DNA of 54,389 nt from Bradyrhizobium hipponense (GTDB lineage: Bacteria; Pseudomonadota; Alphaproteobacteria; Rhizobiales; Xanthobacteraceae): assembly GCF_008123965.1 (NCBI RefSeq), contig NZ_VSTH01000129.1, positions 1 to 54,389 on the forward strand, given 5' to 3'. Both the position numbers and the translations under genes were made by a program. Each line of letters begins with the position of its first letter. The first letter of the stretch is position 1. Positions 35,273-43,251 of the stretch are shown piece after piece. Under the pieces are notes generated by a model. The model had not been told where the DNA came from. It saw only the letters and a list, made by a program, of their open reading frames with translations, and did not search any database.

Positions 35273-35430
35273 TGTCGTCCCGGCCTAGTGCGCAATTGCG
35301 CACGGGGGGCCGGGACCCATAACCACAGGGAGAAGTTTGGCGAAGACCGGTCGTGGTTTTTCGCGGTACTAACACCGCGGGTACACCGATAGATCACGCG
35401 GTATGGGTCCCGGCCTTCGCCGGGACGACG
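35273..35430. repeat. Palindromic repeat, family B, overlapping the 3' end of the MarR gene
   Basis: Arms tgtcgtcccggcctagtgcg-...-gccgggacccata and tatgggtcccggccttcgcc-gggacga. The right arm (35394-35430) encodes the last residues and the stop codon of the MarR-type gene. Confidence 0.88.
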
Positions 35431-35909
35431 GCTTGCGCCGCTGACAGCGCCTCATCCTCCATCCGGCTCTGCCGCAGCGCCCGTGCATAAAGCATCATGC
35501 CCTCGCGCACCGTGCGCTGCTCCGTGACCGTTAATGCGGCCAGCGCGCCGCTCACCTGCTGCCGCCCGAACGCGTGCAGCGCCTCCAGCGTGCGCCGGCC
35601 CTTCGCCGTCAGCGAGAGCAGCTTGCTGCGCGCGTCGGCTTCGTCCGGTGTCTCCCGCAACTCGCCGCAGTCGATCAGCTTGCGCACCAGGCGGCTGACG
35701 CTCGACTTCTCCAGGCGCAGGAAGTCGCCCAGCTCGCCCGAGCTCATCGGGCCGCGGATGCCGATCTCCAGAATGGTGTGGACGGCTGAGGGTGGGTAGT
35801 CGGATGCCGCCACCGTCGCGTCCATGAAGCCGAGCTCCCGCACCATCAGGCGCGAGGCGGCGCGGATGTCGTCGATCAGCGAAAGCCCGGCCACCTTGAC
35901 TCTCCGCAT
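35394..35909 (-). CDS. MarR-family transcriptional regulator with repeat-derived C-terminus
   Basis: A protein of up to 171 residues with a winged-helix MarR core (VHTILEIGIRGPMSSGELGDFLRLEKSSVSRLVRKLIDCGELRETPDEADARSKLLSLTAKG, about residues 43-107). The last 12 residues (AVVPAKAGTHTA) come from the arm of a palindromic repeat and are not part of the family fold. The ATG at 35909 lies inside a perfect operator palindrome and has no ribosome site. The GTG at 35894, preceded by ggaga at a good distance, is a strong alternative start. It is divergent from an SDR gene, which it probably regulates together with itself. Confidence 0.87.
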   Translation of the reverse strand: MRRVKVAGLSLIDDIRAASRLMVRELGFMDATVAASDYPPSAVHTILEIGIRGPMSSGELGDFLRLEKSSVSRLVRKLIDCGELRETPDEADARSKLLSLTAKGRRTLEALHAFGRQQVSGALAALTVTEQRTVREGMMLYARALRQSRMEDEALSAAQAVVPAKAGTHTA

Positions 35910-35935
35910 ATAGTTGTATCATACAACTATATGCG
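35905..35935. promoter_or_regulatory. Perfect 31-base palindrome, probable MarR operator
   Basis: Arms cgcatatagttgtat and atacaactatatgcg are perfect complements around a single central c at 35920. It lies between the divergent MarR and SDR genes. The core ttgtat-c-atacaa resembles operators of MarR-family repressors. An alphaproteobacterial -10-like ctatat sits in each arm, so a bound dimer would block transcription both ways (inference). Confidence 0.85.
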
Positions 35936-35969
35936 CGCAACGGCGCGCGCAAGCGTTTTGGAGTGGCCC

Positions 35970-36746
35970 ATGAGTGGAACTTTGCCGGCCAGGATGCGGA
36001 TGACAGGCAAGGTCTGTCTGGTCACGGGCGGCGGCAGCGGCATCGGCCGCGCTACGGCCTTGCGGATGGCGTCAGAAGGCGCAGACGCGATCATCGTTGC
36101 GGGCCGGCGAGAGGCCGAGATCGAGGCTGCCGCCGCCGCGTGCCGGGAGCTCGGTGCGGACGCGATCTCGCTCAAGTCCGACATCACGCGAGAGGACGAC
36201 GTCGCGCACCTGGTCCGCACGGCAGTCGAGCGCTGCGGCCGGCTCGACGTCGCCTTCAACAATGCCGGCTTTCAGGAACGCCGCGGGCCGCTGGAAGAGC
36301 AGGGCATGGACATCTACGACAGCGTATTCGACACCAATGTCCGCGCGCTGTTTTTGTGCCTGCGCCATCAACTGCCGGCGATGCTGGTGCAGGGGCGCGG
36401 CAGCATCGTCGTCAACGCCTCCGTCAGCGGCGTGCGCAATCCCAATCCCGGCTTCTCGCTCTACTCGGCCTCGAAGGCGGCCGCGATCTCGCTGACGCGT
36501 TCAGCGGCGATGGAAAACGCTCCGCGCGGCATCCGCATCAACGCCATCGCCCCCGGCCGCGTCGTCACCGACATGATGCTCCGCGCCGGCGTCGGCGACG
36601 TAGCGACCGTGGCTGCAGGCCTGCCGCTGCGACGGATGGGAACGCCCGAGGAAGTGGCCGAGGCCGTGGTGTGGCTGTCGTCCGATGCGTCGTCATACGT
36701 CGTCGGCCACGTGCTTGCGGCGGACGGTGGATTTCTGGCGTCGTAG
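35970..36746 (+). CDS. Short-chain dehydrogenase/reductase under MarR control
   Basis: A 258-residue classical SDR with TGGGSGIG (near residue 18), Arg in VAGRREAE that suggests NADP preference, NNAGF, Ser in VNASVSG, the catalytic YSASK and the C-terminal GHVLAADGGF typical of FabG-like members. The ATG at 35970 has ttggag seven bases upstream. An in-frame ATG at 35931 falls inside the operator palindrome and is rejected. Divergent placement opposite the MarR-type gene, with the shared operator, suggests induction by an aromatic or other small-molecule ligand. The substrate is not known. Confidence 0.9.
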   Translation: MSGTLPARMRMTGKVCLVTGGGSGIGRATALRMASEGADAIIVAGRREAEIEAAAAACRELGADAISLKSDITREDDVAHLVRTAVERCGRLDVAFNNAGFQERRGPLEEQGMDIYDSVFDTNVRALFLCLRHQLPAMLVQGRGSIVVNASVSGVRNPNPGFSLYSASKAAAISLTRSAAMENAPRGIRINAIAPGRVVTDMMLRAGVGDVATVAAGLPLRRMGTPEEVAEAVVWLSSDASSYVVGHVLAADGGFLAS

Positions 36747-36772
36747 TTCGGGCGGTCTTGCCAAAATCTCGT

Positions 36773-36895
36773 TGTCGTCCTGGCGAAAGCCAGGACCCAT
36801 TACCCCAGGGAGCAGTTGTGTCGCGAGATCGGGTCAACCAATCTTCGCCAAACATCCTGCTGTGGAAATGGGTCCTGGCTTTCGCCAGGACGACA
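36773..36895. repeat. Palindromic repeat, family B (GTCCTGGCGAAAGCCAGGAC subtype)
   Basis: Shares the outer arms gtcctggcgaaagccaggac and gtcctggctttcgccaggac and the flanking cattaccccaggg and gacattgtggatgc with the copy at 15618-15748, while the centres differ. It lies between convergent genes. Confidence 0.9.
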
Positions 36896-36916
36896 TTGTG
36901 GATGCGTAGCGTGCCC

Positions 36917-38539
36917 CTAATGCTTCTGCCCGTACAACACCGGCACCGCCGAATCCACGACCACCTCGACCAGGCTCGTGCCTTCGAACGTCATCGCGCG
37001 CTGTAACGCGCCGTCCAGCTCCGCCGCCTTGCTCACCCGCACCGCATCGCACCCCATGCCCTCGGCGAGCCTGACGAAATCGATTCCCGGCAGCTCCAGC
37101 CCCGGTACGTTCCTGACCTGCATCACCTGACTGAACGATCTCATCGCGCCATAGCCGGAATTGTTGATGACGACGATCGTGAGCGGCAGCCTTCGCTGCG
37201 CGGCGGTCCACAGCGCCTGGATCGAATACATCGCCGAACCGTCGCCGATCAGGCACACCGTACGCTGCTTCGGCTTGCCGAGCGCCATGCCGACCGCCGC
37301 GGGCAGGGAGTAACCGAGGCCGCCGCTCGACATCGTGTAAAAGCTGTCTTGGCCGCGCATCGGCATGAACTTTTGCATCGCCGGCCGGTGCGAAGGTACT
37401 TCCTCGACCAGCGCGGCCTCGTTCGGCATCGCCTGCGACAGCGAATTCATCAGGAACTCGACCGGCAGCGGATCGCCGGCTTGCGGGGCCGGCGGCAGTG
37501 TGCGGCCCTTTGGCGCCGCGCGCTTGGTCTGCGGCAGGAGGTCGAGCAGCATGGTCAGCGCCGGCTTCATCGTCGCGATGATGCTGGTGCCGACTGGCGT
37601 CACGGCCGCGGCGTCGGGATCATCGGTGATCTGGAAGATCGTCGCGCTGCCGTCGAAGATAGCGGCATGCCCCTCGACATGGAACGTGAACACCGGCGCG
37701 CCGATGACGACGACGAGATCGTGCTCGCGCAGCGCGTCCGACAGTTGCGCCGGCGAGGCGTGCAGGAAGCCTGCGAACTGCGGATGCCGCTCGGGGAACG
37801 AGCAGCGCGCCGAGAACGGGCTCACCCAGACGCTCGCCTTCGCCCTCTCGGCGACCTGCACCATCAGGTCGACCGCGCCGGCACGGTCGACGCCGGGCCC
37901 GACCACGAGGGCAGGGTGTTTTGACGCGGCGAGCGCCGCGACCAGTGCCTTCATCGCCTCCGGCTCCGGCCCGATCTCGCGGCTGATCTTGCGGGCCTCG
38001 ACCGGCGCGGTGGCATGCGCCCAATCGTCGATCGGGATCGAGACGAAGGTCGGCCCGCACGGCGGCTGCATCGCGGTGTAATAGGCGCGCGCGATCGCGG
38101 CCGGGACGTCCTCGGGCCGCGCCGGCTCGACGCTGTATTTGACGTAGGGCCGCGGGAATTCGGAGGCGCGCTCGGCGTAGAGAAACGCCTGCAACGGCAG
38201 GATTGAGCGCGCCTGCTGGCCCGCCGTGATCACCAGCGGCGTCTGGTTGCGATGCGCGGTGTAGATGTTGCCGAGTGCATTGCCGACGCCGGCCGCCGAA
38301 TGCAGATTGACGAAGCCTGCATTGCGCGTCGCCTGCGCGTAACCGTCGGCCATGCCGACCGCAGAGGCTTCCTGGAGCGCCAGCACGTAGTCGATGTCAT
38401 CAGGCCAGTCGCTCAGGAACGGCAGCTCAGTCGAGCCGGGATTGCCGAATACTTTTTTGATGTCGAAGGCGCGCAGCAGGTCGAGCGTGGCCTGCTTGAC
38501 GGTGACGGATTTGCTGGCCGATTTGCCGTTTTTTGGCAT
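36917..38539 (-). CDS. mdlC: Thiamine-diphosphate decarboxylase, benzoylformate-decarboxylase-like
   Basis: A 540-residue ThDP-dependent enzyme. Residues that mark benzoylformate decarboxylase are present: Ser36 in GNPGSTELPFL, the cofactor-activating Glu57 in LQEASAVGMADGYA, His80 in VNLHSAAGVGNALGN, and a His in VFTFHVEG at the place of the second active-site His. The cofactor motif is GDGSAMYS ... VINNSGYGAM near residues 445-475. By family it would turn a phenylglyoxylate-like 2-keto acid into an aldehyde and CO2. No other mandelate-pathway gene is here, so the true substrate is open; acetolactate-synthase-like catalysis is less likely. The ATG at 38539 follows aagggacggaaaca. A longer frame upstream is repeat sequence. 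Confidence 0.8.
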   Translation of the reverse strand: MPKNGKSASKSVTVKQATLDLLRAFDIKKVFGNPGSTELPFLSDWPDDIDYVLALQEASAVGMADGYAQATRNAGFVNLHSAAGVGNALGNIYTAHRNQTPLVITAGQQARSILPLQAFLYAERASEFPRPYVKYSVEPARPEDVPAAIARAYYTAMQPPCGPTFVSIPIDDWAHATAPVEARKISREIGPEPEAMKALVAALAASKHPALVVGPGVDRAGAVDLMVQVAERAKASVWVSPFSARCSFPERHPQFAGFLHASPAQLSDALREHDLVVVIGAPVFTFHVEGHAAIFDGSATIFQITDDPDAAAVTPVGTSIIATMKPALTMLLDLLPQTKRAAPKGRTLPPAPQAGDPLPVEFLMNSLSQAMPNEAALVEEVPSHRPAMQKFMPMRGQDSFYTMSSGGLGYSLPAAVGMALGKPKQRTVCLIGDGSAMYSIQALWTAAQRRLPLTIVVINNSGYGAMRSFSQVMQVRNVPGLELPGIDFVRLAEGMGCDAVRVSKAAELDGALQRAMTFEGTSLVEVVVDSAVPVLYGQKH

Positions 38540-38580
38540 TGTTTCCGTCCCTTCTGTTTGTCGATCCTGTCCGCCCCACC

Positions 38581-38725
38581 CGTCATTGCGAGCGCAGCGA
38601 AGCAATCCAGACTGTTAGTTCCTCATCCTGAGGAGCGCGTCTTCGCGCGTCTCGAAGGATGAAGGCCTGGCCGGTGGCCTCGCCCTTCGAGACGCGCGCG
38701 AAGAGGCGCGCTCCTCAGGGTGAGG
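38581..38725. repeat. Half copy of repeat A followed by palindromic repeat family D
   Basis: cgtcattgcgagcgcagcga-agcaatccag (38581-38610) is one arm of family A. It is followed by cctcatcctgaggagcgcgt-cttcgcgcgtctcgaagg and its complement ending in ctcctcagggtgagg (38621-38725). Nothing else is in the gap. Confidence 0.85.
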
Positions 38726-38737
38726 TTCTACAATCTA

Positions 38738-39583
38738 TCACCACACCGCCGTGCCCTTCATCGTCGGCTGGCCCTCGGCGTTTGCGGTCCACAGCTCCGT
38801 GCTCTCACCGCTCTCATTGGCGTTGATGGAAAACTCCGTGCCCTCGAACAGCGGTTGCAGGCCGCGATAGGTGAACTTCTTGGGCGCCTTGCCGGCGCGC
38901 AGCTTTGCCGCCATCTCGATGATCAGCGCCGCTTGGAGCGGTCCATGGAAGATCAGACCCGGATAACCCTCGACTTTGGTGACGTAGTCGCGGTCATAGT
39001 GGATGCGATGACCGTTGAAGGTCAGGGCCGAATAGCGGAACAGCAGTACGGGATCGGAAACGTACGTCTCGCGATGCTGCGCCTGCGGCACTGCGGCCTT
39101 AGCTGGAGCTGCCTGCGTGGTTGTCATCTCGCGATAGACGATATCCTGCCGCTCGCGGATGGCAACGCCGCGCGGCGAGGAGATGCTGTGCTCGACCGAG
39201 ACGAAGCACAGCGTGCCGGTCGAGCCGCTCTTCACCTGCACATCGGCAATGCGCGAGGTCCGCGTCGATTCGTCGCCGACGCGGAGCGGCTGCAAAAACT
39301 CGATCTCGCCGCCGGCCCACATCCGGCGCGGCAGCGGCACCGGCGGCAGGAAACCGCCGCGGGTCGGGTGGCCGTCGGGGCCGAGCATCGACATCGGAAA
39401 TACCGGTTGCGCCAGGCACCAATGCACGGTGAGCGGCGCGGCATCGCCGTGCCTGGGCTCGCCGATTTCCTGAAACAGCGTCGCGCGCAAACCCCTGACG
39501 AGCTGCGCGGTGACGATGTCGGTGGCTTCCTGGGAGCGGCCGATCCATTGCCGCAAATGATCGATGTCGAGCTTCTCGGTCAT
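38738..39583 (-). CDS. MaoC/HTD2-family hydratase (mesaconyl- or itaconyl-CoA hydratase-like)
   Basis: A 281-residue double hot-dog hydratase. The N-terminal half is the FAS1-dehydratase-like part (LGPDGHPTRGGFLPPVPLPRRMWAGGEIEF). The C-terminal half holds the catalytic hydratase region LTFNGHRIHYDRDYVTKVEGYPGLIFHGPL, with the Asp/His pair. This subgroup includes mesaconyl-C4-CoA hydratase of Chloroflexus and the itaconyl-CoA hydratase of Pseudomonas. It is the last gene of an operon with an acyl-CoA dehydrogenase and a family III CoA transferase, 28 bases downstream of the latter. A role in degrading a C5 dicarboxylic acid is inferred, not shown. Confidence 0.85.
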   Translation of the reverse strand: MTEKLDIDHLRQWIGRSQEATDIVTAQLVRGLRATLFQEIGEPRHGDAAPLTVHWCLAQPVFPMSMLGPDGHPTRGGFLPPVPLPRRMWAGGEIEFLQPLRVGDESTRTSRIADVQVKSGSTGTLCFVSVEHSISSPRGVAIRERQDIVYREMTTTQAAPAKAAVPQAQHRETYVSDPVLLFRYSALTFNGHRIHYDRDYVTKVEGYPGLIFHGPLQAALIIEMAAKLRAGKAPKKFTYRGLQPLFEGTEFSINANESGESTELWTANAEGQPTMKGTAVW

Positions 39584-39611
39584 GACGCCTCGCTCTTGTT
39601 ACGTCTTTGAC

Positions 39612-40715
39612 TTACTTCTTCGAGTTGGGCCGCTCGCCGATACCGGGCACGGCGCCATAGACGCGGGATTCGCCGACGATGATCGGCGCGGGCGCTGGAT
39701 AGCTGACGCGCCCCTGCGGCGTGTCGACTTCGATGCGCCTCAAATGTGGATGCGTCGCCAGGTCGGCCATGGTGTTGACCTCGGCGAAGGCAATGTCGGC
39801 GTCCGAGAGACGCTTGAGCAGCTCGTCGCGCGTCATTTTCGCAAAACTGTCGGCGACCGTCTTGTCGGTGAAGTCGCGGTTGCGCACGCGCTCGACCATG
39901 TTGGCGACGCGCGGGTCGCTCGGCAGGTCCGGCTGGTCCAGCACTTCGGCGCAAAGCGTCTTCCATTCGCGCTCGCTCTGGATCGAGATCAGAATATCCT
40001 TGCCGTCGCTGGAGGTGAACGCGCCATAGGGTGCGATCGAGGGATGGCGCAGGCCCATGCGCTTCGGCGGATTGCCGGCCTCGGAATTGAGCAGCGGCAC
40101 GGTCAGCCAGTCCGCCATCACGTCGAACATGGAGATGCGGATATCCGCGCCCTTGCCGGTGCGTCCACGCGCGATCAGCGCCTCCAGGATCGCTGCATGC
40201 GCGGTCGCCCCGGTCGCGACGTCGACGATGGACATGCCGACGCGCGAGGCGCCGTCGGGATTGCCGGTGATCGAGGCCAGCCCGCTCTCGGCCTGGATCA
40301 AGAGATCGTAAGCCTTGCGGTGTGCGTACGGGCCCTCGTCGCCATAGCCGGTGATGGTGCAGGAGATCAGCTTCGGATAGTCGCCTAGCAGTCGCTCGCG
40401 CGAAAAGCCGAGCTTGTCCATCGAGCCCGGCTTGAGATTCTGCACCAGCACGTCGGCGCCCGCGATCAGTCTCTCCAGCTCGGCGCGGCCTTCCCTAGTG
40501 GCGAGATCGACCACCGCCGACTGCTTGCCGCGGTTGAGCCAGACGAAATAGCTGCTCTGCCCCTTGGCCGCCGCGTCATAGCCGCGGGCGAAATCGCCTT
40601 CCGGCCTCTCGATCTTGATGACTTCCGCGCCGGCATCCGCTAGCCGCGACGAGCAGAACGGTGCGGCGACCGCCTGCTCGACTGCAATCACCCTGATTCC
40701 GTCAAGTGCTCCCAT
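39612..40715 (-). CDS. CaiB/BaiF (family III) CoA transferase, operon with hydratase
   Basis: A 367-residue family III CoA transferase with AEVIKIERPEGDFAR near the N-terminus and the catalytic Asp137 in HRKAYDLLIQAESGL. Its neighbours are an acyl-CoA dehydrogenase (9 bases upstream) and a MaoC-type hydratase downstream, the pattern of operons that activate and hydrate branched C5 diacids such as itaconate or mesaconate. A CitE-like lyase, which would cleave the resulting citramalyl-CoA, is not encoded nearby. The substrate is therefore a working hypothesis. Confidence 0.88.
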   Translation of the reverse strand: MGALDGIRVIAVEQAVAAPFCSSRLADAGAEVIKIERPEGDFARGYDAAAKGQSSYFVWLNRGKQSAVVDLATREGRAELERLIAGADVLVQNLKPGSMDKLGFSRERLLGDYPKLISCTITGYGDEGPYAHRKAYDLLIQAESGLASITGNPDGASRVGMSIVDVATGATAHAAILEALIARGRTGKGADIRISMFDVMADWLTVPLLNSEAGNPPKRMGLRHPSIAPYGAFTSSDGKDILISIQSEREWKTLCAEVLDQPDLPSDPRVANMVERVRNRDFTDKTVADSFAKMTRDELLKRLSDADIAFAEVNTMADLATHPHLRRIEVDTPQGRVSYPAPAPIIVGESRVYGAVPGIGERPNSKK

Positions 40716-40724
40716 CGCGCGACC

Positions 40725-41906
40725 TCAGTAGGAGCGGGGCATGCCGAGCACGTGCTCGGCGATGAAAGACAGCACGAGGTTGGTCGAGATCGGCGCCACC
40801 TGGTAGAGCCGCGTCTCGCGGAATTTGCGCTCGACGTCATATTCCTCGGCGAAGCCGAAGCCGCCATGGGTCTGGACGCAGGCGTTCGCCGCCTCCCAAG
40901 ATGCATCCGCCGCCAGCATTTTCGCCATGTTGGCTTCCGCACCGCAGTCGAGGCCAGCCTCGTATTTGCGCGTCGCCTCCTTCACCATCAATTCAGCCGC
41001 ACGCATTGCGGCATAGGCCTTGGCAATCGGGAACTGGATGCCCTGGTTCTGGCCGATCGGCCGGCCGAACACCGCGCGCTCCTTGGCGTAGTTCGTGGCC
41101 TTGGCGATGAACCATTTGGCGTCGCCGACGCATTCCGCCGCGATCAGGATTCGCTCGGCATTCATGCCGGAGAGGATGTAGCGAAAACCCTTGCCCTCTT
41201 CGCCGATCAGGTTTTCGGCGGGCACCTTCATGTCGGTGAAGAACACTTCGGTGGTGGCATGATTCATCATGGTGCGGATCGGACGGATCTCCAGGCCCTT
41301 GTCCTTGGCCTCGCGCATGTCGACGATGAACACGGAGAGCCCGTCGGTGCGTTTCTTGACCTCGTCCTTCGGCGTGGTTCGCGCCAGCAGGAGCATAAGA
41401 TCGGAATGCTCGGCACGGCTGGTCCAGATCTTCTGGCCGTTGACGATATAGCCGGCGTTGCCGTCCTTGCGCGCAAATGTCTTCAGCGAGGTGGTGTCGG
41501 TGCCGCTGGTCGGCTCGGTGACGCCGAACGCCTGCAGCCGCAACTCGCCGCTCGCGACCTTTGGCAGATACTTCGCCTTCTGCTCGTCGCTGCCGTGCCG
41601 CAGCACCGTGCCCATCGTGTACATCTGGGCATGACAGCCGCCGCCATTGCATCCCGCACGCTGGATCTCCTCGAGGATCGCAGCCGCCGCCGAGAGTTTC
41701 AGGCCTGCGCCGCCATATTCCTCGGGGATCAACACCGAGAGATAGCCAGCCTGTGTCAGCGCATCGACGAAGGCCTTCGGGTAAGCCATCTCGCGATCGA
41801 GCTTGCGCCAGTATTCGCCGGGAAACTGCGCGCAGAGCTTTGCGACGGCTTCGCGGATCTCGGCGTGATCTTCGGTGTGGTGCTGTTCGCTCTTTTCTTG
41901 GCTCAT
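40725..41906 (-). CDS. Acyl-CoA dehydrogenase of a C5-diacid-type operon
   Basis: A 393-residue acyl-CoA dehydrogenase with the FAD motif AFGVTEPTSGTDTTSL, NGQKIWTSRAEHSD, the isovaleryl-type catalytic Glu before Arg in MNAERILIA, and the C-terminal THGGFGFAEEYDVERKFRETRLYQVAPISTNLVL. It is the first gene of the three-gene operon on this strand, with gggaaacgcc before the ATG. A divergent LysR-type gene lies 125 bases away. Comparable dehydrogenases stand next to itaconate genes in Pseudomonas, from memory of that locus. It is not required by the known itaconate route, so its exact step is unclear. Confidence 0.9.
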   Translation of the reverse strand: MSQEKSEQHHTEDHAEIREAVAKLCAQFPGEYWRKLDREMAYPKAFVDALTQAGYLSVLIPEEYGGAGLKLSAAAAILEEIQRAGCNGGGCHAQMYTMGTVLRHGSDEQKAKYLPKVASGELRLQAFGVTEPTSGTDTTSLKTFARKDGNAGYIVNGQKIWTSRAEHSDLMLLLARTTPKDEVKKRTDGLSVFIVDMREAKDKGLEIRPIRTMMNHATTEVFFTDMKVPAENLIGEEGKGFRYILSGMNAERILIAAECVGDAKWFIAKATNYAKERAVFGRPIGQNQGIQFPIAKAYAAMRAAELMVKEATRKYEAGLDCGAEANMAKMLAADASWEAANACVQTHGGFGFAEEYDVERKFRETRLYQVAPISTNLVLSFIAEHVLGMPRSY

Positions 41907-41955
41907 GGCGTTTCCCGTTGGGTGCGGCGGTTAAGATAACGCCGGCCGATCCCCC

Positions 41956-41975
41956 GGCGTTGTGAAAACAACGCC
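41956..41975. promoter_or_regulatory. Perfect inverted repeat in the LysR/operon divergent promoter region
   Basis: Arms ggcgttgt and acaacgcc are perfect complements around gaaa. The inner part fits the T-N11-A form of LysR-type sites. It lies in the 125-base gap between the LysR gene and the operon it probably controls. Confidence 0.75.
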
Positions 41976-42031
41976 AGCCCCCTATGCTCATTTGCTATAG
42001 CGTATGGAGTAGCCTTCCAGGATTGGCAAGC

Positions 42032-42952
42032 ATGGATTTCCGGCAGCTCAGGACCTTCAGTTGCGTGGCCGAGCTCGGCAGCCTCTCCAAGGCGTCCGAC
42101 AAATTGCGCGTCGCGCAGCCGGCGCTCAGCCGCCAGATCAAGCTGTTGGAACACGAGTTGCGCGTCGAACTGTTCACGCGCAACGGACGCGGCATGGTGC
42201 TGACCGACGCAGGCCGTCTGTTGCTGGCGCGGACCTCCGGCATCGTGCGCCAGGTCGACCAGATCCGCGACGACATCCAGTCGGCCAAGGGGCCGCCGTC
42301 GGGCCAGGTTGTGCTCGGCCTGGTTCCGACCGTGAGCTGCGTGCTGTCGGCCCGCTTCGCGCGGCGCTGCGTCGAAAACTTTCCCGGCATCTCGCTGCGC
42401 ATCGTCGAGAGCTACAGCGGCCATCTCGTCGAATGGCTGCATCGTGGCGAGATGGATCTCGCTATCCTCTACGGCCGCTCGGCGGATCTGCATCTCAACG
42501 TGCAGAGTCTTGGCCGCGACAACATCGTCGCGGTCGGCCCGCGCGGCTGCGGGCTGGTGCGCAAGAAGAGCGTCGAGATCGGCTGGCTGCTGCGGCAGCG
42601 GCTGGTGCTGCCCAGTCATTCTCACGGCCTCCGCGCGCTGATCGAGCATGCGGCGGCCCAGCGCAAGATCAAGCTCAACGTCCAGCTCGAAGCGGACTCC
42701 TTCCGTGTGCTCACCGGTCTGGTCGAGGAGGGTCTCGGCTTCGCGCTGCTGCCGCCGTCGTCCGTGCACGGCGAGGTCGCGGAGGGGCGGCTGGAAACCG
42801 CCGTCGTCTCGAAGCCAATGACGCGCGAGCTCATTTTCGCTTCTCCGATCGACCGCCCGGCCTCGACGGCCTCGCTCGCCATCACCGCCCTCCTGCGCGA
42901 CGAGGTCGCCGCCTGCCGCAAGGAAGGCCTGTGGGAGATCAGGCTTGCGTGA
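42032..42952 (+). CDS. LysR-type transcriptional regulator
   Basis: A 306-residue LysR protein. The N-terminal winged helix (MDFRQLRTFSCVAELGSLSKASDKLRVAQPALSRQIKLLEHELRVELFTRNGRGM) is complete, followed by a periplasmic-binding-protein-like effector domain (about 92-300). The ATG at 42032 gives the standard start MDFRQLR; an upstream in-frame ATG at 41984 would add a non-family extension. It is divergent from the acyl-CoA dehydrogenase/CoA transferase/hydratase operon and is probably its activator, with a CoA ester or diacid as inducer (inference). Confidence 0.92.
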   Translation: MDFRQLRTFSCVAELGSLSKASDKLRVAQPALSRQIKLLEHELRVELFTRNGRGMVLTDAGRLLLARTSGIVRQVDQIRDDIQSAKGPPSGQVVLGLVPTVSCVLSARFARRCVENFPGISLRIVESYSGHLVEWLHRGEMDLAILYGRSADLHLNVQSLGRDNIVAVGPRGCGLVRKKSVEIGWLLRQRLVLPSHSHGLRALIEHAAAQRKIKLNVQLEADSFRVLTGLVEEGLGFALLPPSSVHGEVAEGRLETAVVSKPMTRELIFASPIDRPASTASLAITALLRDEVAACRKEGLWEIRLA

Positions 42953-42970
42953 GCGTCGGTTCCTTCTTCG

Positions 42971-43237
42971 CCTCCCCCGCTAGCGGGGCGAGGGAGCGCA
43001 CCGATATCTCGACTGCGGTTTAAGACACAAGGCCGCGGGCGGCCCTTCGCATCTGGTGCGAGCTGTCATGCCGAGATTTTATAGCCGGAGATCGGCCGGC
43101 CCGTGATCGGGCCGGAACCTCGCTTGCGCTTGGTGCACCGAAGTTTCCGCGTCGTCATGGCCGGGCTTGACCCGGCCATCCACGCCTTCAGCGCGGCACA
43201 AAGAACGTGGATGCCCGGGACAAGCCCGGGCATGACG
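42971..43237. repeat. Half repeat C and complete palindromic repeat family F
   Basis: cctcccccgctagcggggcg is a small hairpin near 42971. Further on, gtcatggccgggcttgaccc-ggccatccacg (43154-43184) faces cgtggatgcccgggacaagc-ccgggcatgacg (43206-43237). This fills the 300-base convergent gap; no gene is seen in it. Confidence 0.8.
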
Positions 43238-43251
43238 TCGTCCCGCAACGA

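Noticed and set aside
38540..38605. N-terminal extension of the decarboxylase (MLRCARNDGWGGQ...)
   Set aside because: The extension is the translation of a family A repeat arm. The ATG at 38539 has its own ribosome site and family-like sequence.
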